Positions 50,001 through 54,502 of a stretch of DNA of 54,502 nt are shown here, one piece after another. Position 1 is the stretch's first letter; each line of letters starts with the position of its first letter. The notes under the pieces were generated by a model that was not told the origin of the DNA, searched no databases, and saw only the letters and a list, made by a program, of their open reading frames with translations. A program made the translations under genes and the position numbers. The DNA is from UPXZ01 sp049840795 (lineage in GTDB: Bacteria; Bacteroidota; Bacteroidia; Bacteroidales; Paludibacteraceae). The stretch lies in NCBI GenBank assembly GCA_049840795.1, contig JASGJK010000013.1, positions 1-54,502 on the forward strand, given 5' to 3'.

Positions 50001-50867
50001 TTTGGTATAACGCATTCTTGTCTGGTCATCCAAATCTTTTCCGGTACTTAAGCATATTAAATGCTCGTGTGCTTCGGCGTGCTCCTCTTCCAAGAAATGG
50101 ACGTCGTTGGTAGCGACTAATTTCGTGTTGGTTTTACGGGCAAGCTTGACGAGTTCGGCATTTTGCCGCATTTGCTTCTCGTATGTTCCGGTATCTGCTC
50201 CGGGTTTATCGGTTTGGTGACGTTGGAGTTCGAGATAGAAATCATCACCAAAAACTTTTTTATACCATAAAATGCGTTGTTCGGCACCCTTTAAATCTCC
50301 TTTTTCGACGTACTTGTGTATTTCACCTCCCAGACAAGCCGACGAAGCGATTAATCCTTCGCTGTATTTCTCAAGTATTTCGTGGTCAATACGCGGACGG
50401 TAATAGAATCCTTCTGTCCATCCCATCGACACTAATCGTGAGAGATTCTTATATCCTTGCAAGTTTTTAGCTAACAATACCAGATGATAACCACTCCGAT
50501 CTTCTCTTACATCCTTATCCTTACAAAACCGTCCTCTACGGGCTACATATACCTCCGAACCCAAAATCGGTGTGATTATTTTTTGTTCAAGTTTTTCTAT
50601 TTTTTGCAGAATATCTGTTTTTTCCTGTTCGGAAATACTTTCTTTATCAAGCTGTTTTTTCAGATCCTTAATTTCATCCTTGACCTTACCGTTTTTCTTT
50701 TTGGCATAATTGTAAAATTCTTTTACACCAAACATATTACCGTGATCGGTAAGAGCCACCGCGTTCATCCCACACTTCACAGCACGATCTATTAATCCCG
50801 AAACACTTGACATACCGTCAAGAACCGAGAAACTGGAGTGTACGTGAAGATGAACAAATGAAGCCAT
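47061..50867 (-). CDS. dnaE: DNA polymerase III subunit alpha
   Basis: DnaE is the replicative polymerase catalytic subunit. In 1,268 residues it has an N-terminal PHP domain (HLHVHSSFS at 6-14, ALTDHGNMFG at 38-47) with a coiled, charged insert near 57-97. The polymerase core carries GPGRGSAAGSVVAY (440-453) and the catalytic aspartates in PDIDIDFED (481-489). Helix-hairpin-helix and OB-fold regions follow. The C-terminus contains a beta-clamp-interaction-type region. The frame is intact over 3.8 kb, supporting the view that frameshifts elsewhere are not general decay. It is followed by trxA. Confidence 0.97.
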   Translation of the reverse strand: MASFVHLHVHSSFSVLDGMSSVSGLIDRAVKCGMNAVALTDHGNMFGVKEFYNYAKKKNGKVKDEIKDLKKQLDKESISEQEKTDILQKIEKLEQKIITPILGSEVYVARRGRFCKDKDVREDRSGYHLVLLAKNLQGYKNLSRLVSMGWTEGFYYRPRIDHEILEKYSEGLIASSACLGGEIHKYVEKGDLKGAEQRILWYKKVFGDDFYLELQRHQTDKPGADTGTYEKQMRQNAELVKLARKTNTKLVATNDVHFLEEEHAEAHEHLICLSTGKDLDDQTRMRYTKQEWLKTPEEMAEIFADIPEAIENTLEIANKIENYSIDSAPMMPVFPIPADFGTEEAYRDKFSEDDLKAEFEEAYNRLGGYEKVLRIKLDADYLQKLTYEGALKRYGEAMDDDTKERIDFELSVMKKMGFPGYFLIVQDFIQAARDMGISVGPGRGSAAGSVVAYCLKITNIDPIPYDLLFERFLNPDRISMPDIDIDFEDDKRGQVMRWVTEKYGKERVANIVTYGSMATKSSIKDVARVQKLPLSEADRLTKLIPNKFPKDTNGNDIKINITNCIKHVPELQEARNSNNSMLSNTLRYAEMLEGTIRQTGVHACGLIIGSDDLKNLVPLSTAVDKETKEDKVITQYEGSVIEEVGLIKMDFLGLKTLSIIKDAVANIKKSKGIELDIDSIPLDDKKTYKLFSKGDTVGVFQFESAGMQKYLKELKPTKFEDLIAMNALYRPGPMDYIPQFVRRKHGQEPIEYPFPVMEKRLKETYGITVYQEQVMLLSRDLAGFTRGQSDELRKAMGKKLKDKMESLHQLFIQGAQKNGFGPLDKLEQIWEDWAKFASYAFNKSHATCYSLVAYQTAYIKAHFPAEFMAANLTRNKDDIAEVGKLMDECKSMGMNVLGPDVNESDLTFTVNKIGNVRFGLGGIKNVGEGAVESIIEEREKNGRFKNVFDFFERVNLTSCNKKNIESLVLAGAFDAFDDVKREQFFASNSKEEQVLETLLRYGNLYQQDANFNQNSLFGSLDNSVDIAKPEIPFTAEWSSLVKLNKEREMIGMYLSAHPMDEFEFEMKHVCNTNTNEIRDLNKFQLGTGLKIGGLITASRTGTTKNGKPYGIFTVEDYQGSFELPLFGKNYDDYGKYLMVKDLFIFVHCIIQEKGADFRNFKPDPNTKPELELKIVKMMPIKEVRKMIRRIKISLSLQKLDNDVATELSDIILQNKGDINVYIDVKDFFTSEKVSLFARQHSIKINSGVYQYLKRAKEEEILDFKIEMG

Positions 50868-51137
50868 AACCTGAAAATGATTTACAATTTATAAATGCGC
50901 ATTGTCTGCGTTTGTCGTTGTTTTGTTTCGTGAATCGCTGAAAATAAGCACGATAAAAAACAAAAAAAGAAGTGATAAAGATAAGATTTTTTCTTTCTGG
51001 ATAAAAATTATCGGCAGAAAAGTTATAAACAATTTTATTAAAACAAACTTCTATGCAGATAATGAGAGGGATATACGCGCCGAAAACGATATAAGTTGAC
51101 ATATCAAACCATTAGCGCTAATACCCTCGAATCGGAA
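50868..51137. other. Intergenic region upstream of dnaE
   Basis: No gene is visible in this 270-bp stretch. It must hold the dnaE promoter; I could not find a good TAnnTTTG match. The 51138 terminator of the next gene closes it. Confidence 0.5.
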
Positions 51138-51174
51138 ATAAAAAAGCCGCGACTGTACTCAATCGCAGCTTTTA
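51138..51174 (-). terminator. Terminator of the T9SS surface protein gene
   Basis: On the minus strand AAAAGCTGCGA pairs with TCGCGGCTTTT, with one mismatch, around a ten-base loop and is followed by a T run. Confidence 0.65.
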
Positions 51175-51192
51175 TATCCATATCGAAACCGA

Positions 51193-52581
51193 TTATAAAA
51201 TTACCTTACCTATGCGGCTACCAATTTTGATAATAGTAACACCTTTGTTTTGAAGACTGATGGCGTTTTGACCTTCTACGGTTGATTGCGAAGCTAATTT
51301 TTGTCCTACGGCGTTATAAACTTCTACAGTTTCACCCTGTGCGGCATTAAAGCGTACGGAACCGTTAGTAACCCACACATTTAAGATTTGACTCTTAGCA
51401 GTGTTGATACCGGTTGGAGGCGTACCTGTGATTTTAATGTTATCAAGACGGTACCCAAAATTGGTAGGGTTATTTGCAACTGTGAATAAAAAGCGAAGTT
51501 TTATTGTACTTGCCGGGTTGATTGCAATTTCTCCCGAATTTACATACGCATTTTGAGCCGTGAATGTGCCACTAGGGACAGTAACAGCAACATCATTTAC
51601 TTCAACGGTCACTTTATTAACATTCGCGTTGGCAACATTTGCTGAGCCTGCATTCGTGGCTAAATCAAACGATAGTTTCAAATCGGCATAATCTGCTACG
51701 GAGATATTACTGATCACCAAATCTGTTTCTCTATTTGCAGGAAACCAAACGTGTGTATTGAGAGTACTCGTAGCTCTGATGTCCGGATAATCAGTGGTTG
51801 TAACTGAAAAAACAACAGGGGAACCATTATCGTAATCGGTGTATTCGCCGATTTTAGCGCGCGGATTGCTCGTAGGACCATTTTCTCCAAACGTTTCAAA
51901 GAAAACTGAACTTCCGTCACCTCCGGGAGTACCACCGTTTTCTTCGTACGAGATGGTTACATCGTCAATATAATACTCGGATGTAGCTCCGTAAATATCA
52001 AAATACATATATGCTTCGGCTGCTGTAGCTTCAACACTGTATTCAGCCCATTCACCGGTAATACTCACATCCGTGCCCTCATCGTAATCAAAACTTTCGG
52101 CTGTTTCGTCATACCAATTCGTATAAACAGTCAGCACATCTCCTTCGGCAGCTTTTGAGCGCGCTTTGAATTTAATCGTAACTGTGTTTGACCCGTCAAA
52201 AAGAGGAGTTGCTATGTATCCAGGCAATTCGCCATACGTTTCGCCATAATCAACCAATCCCATATAGGCAGTTCCACCTGCTTGAAAAACGCCGTATCCG
52301 TACCATTCTGCTATTTGTGTATATGTCGCAGGTATTTCGCCGGTTTCTGCATCGGCTATGTCTGTGGCATCGGGGGTAGTTTCGCTACCGGCAGTAAATA
52401 GGCTGAAATCTTCCGATAATAAAACGGTTGTGCCATCTGCTTTTGCCGACTGAACTGATTGCAGGCGATGCATTGGCGTACCTTTGGATAAATGAGCGCG
52501 TTTAATAGGTTGTTTGGCTCCGAAAGCCGACGTTGCCACAAGCAAAGCTACAAGCAACGTAAAAATGTAATTTTTCTTCAT
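51193..52581 (-). CDS. T9SS-sorted surface protein with carbohydrate-binding-like domains
   Basis: The protein has 462 residues and a signal peptide (MKKNYIFTLLVALLVATSAFG). Two beta-sandwich-like regions follow: one near 55-215 (TTVLLSEDFSLFTAGSE to YYIDDVTISYEE) and one near 225-390 (FFETFGENGPTSNPRAK to YRLDNIKITGT). Both resemble choice-of-anchor or cleaved-adhesin jelly rolls. The C-terminus (LNVWVTNGSVRFNAAQGE to IIKIGSRIGKVIL) is a T9SS sorting domain. A 229-bp part of the second sandwich is almost identical to the gene at 53290. Surface binding or adhesion is the likely role. Confidence 0.78.
   Translation of the reverse strand: MKKNYIFTLLVALLVATSAFGAKQPIKRAHLSKGTPMHRLQSVQSAKADGTTVLLSEDFSLFTAGSETTPDATDIADAETGEIPATYTQIAEWYGYGVFQAGGTAYMGLVDYGETYGELPGYIATPLFDGSNTVTIKFKARSKAAEGDVLTVYTNWYDETAESFDYDEGTDVSITGEWAEYSVEATAAEAYMYFDIYGATSEYYIDDVTISYEENGGTPGGDGSSVFFETFGENGPTSNPRAKIGEYTDYDNGSPVVFSVTTTDYPDIRATSTLNTHVWFPANRETDLVISNISVADYADLKLSFDLATNAGSANVANANVNKVTVEVNDVAVTVPSGTFTAQNAYVNSGEIAINPASTIKLRFLFTVANNPTNFGYRLDNIKITGTPPTGINTAKSQILNVWVTNGSVRFNAAQGETVEVYNAVGQKLASQSTVEGQNAISLQNKGVTIIKIGSRIGKVIL
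51455..51683 (-). repeat. 229-bp intragenic duplication, copy 1
   Basis: This segment matches 53552-53780 at 227 of 229 positions without gaps. The coding regions on either side match much less. It encodes the core of the second beta-sandwich. Confidence 0.9.
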
Positions 52582-52648
52582 TGTTGAAATTTTATTAGTA
52601 AATTATTTGTTAAAAGATATTTCATATTTATTGTTTTGGTTATCGCTT

Positions 52649-52786
52649 CGGTCATCGAGGCGTGACTTCGACTACGCTCAGTCACCGTGGTCATCGAGCG
52701 GAGCCGAGGTGTCAGCCACCGCTTTGGTCATCGAGCGGAGCCGAGATGTCAGTCACCGTTTGGTCATCGAGCGGAGCCGAGATGAC
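52649..52786. repeat. REP-like repeat cluster, left of the GIY-YIG gene
   Basis: Three direct units of GTCATCGAGCGGAGCCGAGA type start at 52690, 52727 and 52763 (spacing 37 and 36 bp). A partial unit at about 52651 is followed by an inverted one (TGACTTCGACTACGCTCAGT). Units have the core GAGCGGAGCCGA. Confidence 0.85.
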
Positions 52787-53077
52787 AGCCGAGATGTTCT
52801 TGCACGACGCTAATTCATGAAGTAAATCTATTTCACCGCGAATCAATGCTTCTTTCTTTTTTCTGCTCCATTTTTGAATCTGTTTTTCTCTGTAAAAAGC
52901 ATCGGAAATGCGTGAAAACTCTTCATAGTAAACAAGCGTAACCGGTAAATGTTTCCCGGTAAAGTTAGAGCCCTCTCCGTTTTGATGCTGTTGGAGTCTT
53001 CTCTCCAAATTCACCGTACTACCGGTGTAGTACATTCCGTTGGAACATTTAAGTATGTACATATATGCGTTTGGCAT
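52712..53077 (-). CDS. GIY-YIG nuclease superfamily protein
   Basis: The 121-residue protein starts MPNAYMYILKCSNG and continues YYTGSTVNLERRLQQHQNGE, the GIY-YIG core (here YMYIL and YYTGS) with Arg, His and later the catalytic Glu in FYREKQIQKW. This is a UvrC-N-type single-domain nuclease of about 90 residues. The last 26 residues are translated from the flanking repeats (ISAPLDDQ twice), so the normal C-terminus has been extended or replaced by repeat sequence. Repeat clusters lie on both sides. Target and role are unknown; association with repeat spread is inferred. Confidence 0.85.
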   Translation of the reverse strand: MPNAYMYILKCSNGMYYTGSTVNLERRLQQHQNGEGSNFTGKHLPVTLVYYEEFSRISDAFYREKQIQKWSRKKKEALIRGEIDLLHELASCKNISAVISAPLDDQTVTDISAPLDDQSGG

Positions 53078-53118
53078 CGTCTCAGATTATTTGAGTTATT
53101 GTTTTGGTCACCGCTTCG

Positions 53119-53228
53119 GTCATCGAGCGGAGCCGAGATGACTTCGACTACGCTCAGCCATCGTGCGGTCACCGAGCGAAGTCGAGGTGTCAGCCACCGC
53201 TACGGTCATCGAGCGGAGCCGAGGTGAC
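53119..53228. repeat. REP-like repeat cluster, right of the GIY-YIG gene
   Basis: Units start at 53119 (GTCATCGAGCGGAGCCGAGA), 53168 (GTCACCGAGCGAAGTCGAGG) and 53205 (GTCATCGAGCGGAGCCGAGG). Between the first two, an inverted unit (TTCGACTACGCTCAGCC) makes a head-to-head pair able to fold as a hairpin. The family is the same as in 52649-52786. Confidence 0.85.
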
Positions 53229-53235
53229 GGGATAA

Positions 53236-53268
53236 AAAAAACCGCCACTTTACCAGCAGCGATTTTTA
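53236..53268 (-). terminator. Possible weak terminator
   Basis: On the minus strand an imperfect stem made from CGCTGCT and AGTGGCG is followed by a run of T. The position fits the end of the 53290 gene. Confidence 0.35.
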
Positions 53269-53289
53269 TATGTTATTGTGTCGTGATAA

Positions 53290-54090
53290 TTACAAAACAA
53301 TTTTACCTACGCGGTTGCCGATTTTTACGATTGTCAAACCTTTACTGTCTACTGCAATGGCATTGCGTCCCTCAACAGCGGGTTGTGATAATAGTTTTTG
53401 ACCCACGGCATTATATACTTCTACCGTTTCGCCTTGCGTAGCCTCAAAGTTTACTTTTCCTTCAGATAACCAAATGTTTAAACTCTGAGATTTAGGAGTG
53501 TTTACACCGGCTGTTTTAGTGCCTGTAATTTTGATATTATCCAAACGGTAACCAAAATTGGTAGGGTTATTTGCAACTGTGAATGAAAAGCGAAGTTTTA
53601 TTGTACTTGCCGGGTTGATTGCAATTTCTCCCGAATTTACATACGCATTTTGAGCCGTGAATGTGCCACTAGGGACAGTAACAGCAACATCATTTACTTC
53701 AACGGTCACTTTATTAACATTCGCGTCGGCAACATTTGCTGAGCCTGCATTCGTGGCTAAATCAAACGATAGTTTCAAATTAGAGTAATCTGCTGCCGGA
53801 ATGTTTGATATAATAAAATCAACATCATAATTTGCAGAAAACCATACGTGATTATTTAGAGTACTCGTGCTTCTAACGTCAGAATATCTTGTTGTTGTAT
53901 TACTGAAAGTGATAGGAGCCGCATTGTCCCAACCTGTATAGGCGCTTACTTGCGGACGATAGGTTGCACTCCCGGAAGTATTTACATCTACTGTTCCGCA
54001 AGTTTCATTAAATACCGTTGTTTGAGCATTGGCAAAAACTAATGTCATCAAAAATAAAGATAATAGAGTAATTTTTTTCATACGTTTCAA
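53290..54090 (-). CDS. T9SS-sorted surface protein, single beta-sandwich
   Basis: This 266-residue protein has a signal peptide (MKKITLLSLFLMTLVFANAQ), one beta-sandwich domain related to the second domain of the 51193 protein, and a T9SS sorting domain (LNIWLSEGKVNFEATQGE to IVKIGNRVGKIVL). The start may be 54090 or the ATG at 54081 where the signal peptide proper begins. DNA from 53552 to 53780 is 99 percent identical to part of the 51193 gene, while flanks are divergent, which points to gene conversion or recent transfer. The repeats and GIY-YIG gene lie between the two paralogues. Confidence 0.78.
   Translation of the reverse strand: MKRMKKITLLSLFLMTLVFANAQTTVFNETCGTVDVNTSGSATYRPQVSAYTGWDNAAPITFSNTTTRYSDVRSTSTLNNHVWFSANYDVDFIISNIPAADYSNLKLSFDLATNAGSANVADANVNKVTVEVNDVAVTVPSGTFTAQNAYVNSGEIAINPASTIKLRFSFTVANNPTNFGYRLDNIKITGTKTAGVNTPKSQSLNIWLSEGKVNFEATQGETVEVYNAVGQKLLSQPAVEGRNAIAVDSKGLTIVKIGNRVGKIVL
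53552..53780 (-). repeat. 229-bp intragenic duplication, copy 2
   Basis: Matches 51455-51683 at 227 of 229 positions at a constant offset of 2,097 bp. The two differences are at 53578 (G for A) and in the GCGTCGGC/GCGTTGGC segment. Confidence 0.9.
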
Positions 54091-54123
54091 TTTTTTTAAT
54101 GTGAATAATTATATGTTTCAACG

Positions 54124-54161
54124 ACAAAAATCAACCGCTCGAATGCAAGCGGTCAATTTTT
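54124..54161 (-). terminator. Terminator of the partial T9SS gene
   Basis: On the minus strand GACCGCTT, loop, AGCGGTT and a T run. It lies just past the stop of the 54178 gene. Confidence 0.65.
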
Positions 54162-54177
54162 ATCTGATAATATGGTT

Positions 54178-54502
54178 TTACAAAACGACTTTGGTTGTTT
54201 TATTACCGACTTTTACCACCAATACACCTTTAGCGTTTGGCAACGAAATTTCGTTTAATCCGTCAACAGAAAGTTGATTTACTACCGTTTGACCCAATGA
54301 GTTAAAGATTTGAACTTTTTCACCGGCTACTGTATTAAACTTGATTTTACCATTAAAGGCGTATAATCCCAATGTTGAAGCGGTGTTTGTTTCTACATTG
54401 GTACTTATATTGGTAGCAGTACCGGACAGAGCACGTGTTACGGTAGTAGCCCCGTCACTCGCCACGTTTAACGTAGCTGTGTGAGAACCTGCAACGGAAG
54501 GG
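54178..54502 (-). CDS. T9SS-sorted protein, C-terminal end (partial)
   Basis: The gene runs off the right end of the window; 108 codons are present. The last 70 or so residues (LGLYAFNGKIKFNTVAGEKV to VVKVGNKTTKVVL) form a T9SS sorting domain like those of the two neighbours. The part before it is Thr- and Ser-rich, with no clear domain. No start codon within the window should be trusted. It is the third surface-type gene in a row on this strand. Confidence 0.75.
   Translation of the reverse strand, partial: PSVAGSHTATLNVASDGATTVTRALSGTATNISTNVETNTASTLGLYAFNGKIKFNTVAGEKVQIFNSLGQTVVNQLSVDGLNEISLPNAKGVLVVKVGNKTTKVVL

Overview
The window reads as chromosomal DNA from a low-GC member of the Bacteroidales, probably near Dysgonomonadaceae or Paludibacteraceae. 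The evidence is the TAnnTTTG type of promoter -7 element, the lack of clear Shine-Dalgarno sequences, type IX secretion (T9SS) C-terminal sorting domains, DUF3244, DUF3857 and DUF3943 proteins, and an ilv operon carrying an acyl-ACP thioesterase. Species cannot be named from the sequence alone.

Layout. 1-3324: the end of an export operon of ABC-2 type, with two ATPases and two permeases. 3551-6073: a TPR/HTH membrane regulator followed by a DUF3244 protein. 6386-11211: tRNA-Gln, dnaB, ispE, a candidate small RNA and a DUF3943 protein. 11845-14616: a radical SAM/DUF4130 pair and DoxX. 14831-18684: gyrA and a TPR protein. 18835-25131: a branched-chain amino acid operon ilvD-ilvB-ilvN-thioesterase-ilvC, preceded by a leader peptide rich in Leu, Ile and Val and by a terminator/antiterminator pair. 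25257-29996: two DUF3857/transglutaminase-like proteins and a lipoprotein. 30079-34087: a HAD-like protein, a membrane protein, recR, a sodium:solute symporter and engB. 34088-35889: a repeat-rich region with a 21-bp-phased array of 12-bp palindromes. 35890-46088: an RHS/YD-repeat secretion locus with T9SS-sorted partners, a fibre-like protein, a protein of about 2,120 residues with a variable C-terminus, and a small membrane protein in the immunity-gene position. 46669-50867: trxA and dnaE. 51193-54502: three T9SS-sorted surface proteins and a GIY-YIG nuclease gene embedded in REP-like repeats.

Many genes are broken by single-base indels: the TPR regulator (2), DUF3244, dnaB (2 plus a stop codon), ispE, DUF3943, the TPR protein, ilvD (3), ilvB, DUF3857, the RHS gene and the small membrane gene. 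In each case the other frame resumes the same protein. Because essential genes are hit and long genes such as gyrA and dnaE are intact, I favour residual read or assembly errors over real decay, but the sequence cannot settle this. I annotate such genes once, end to end, as pseudogene and give the break points.

The most interesting signals are the ilv attenuator, the 21-bp palindrome array that continues the reading frame of a small gene, the GIY-YIG/REP-like cluster, the RHS locus, and a 229-bp stretch shared almost perfectly by two neighbouring surface-protein genes.
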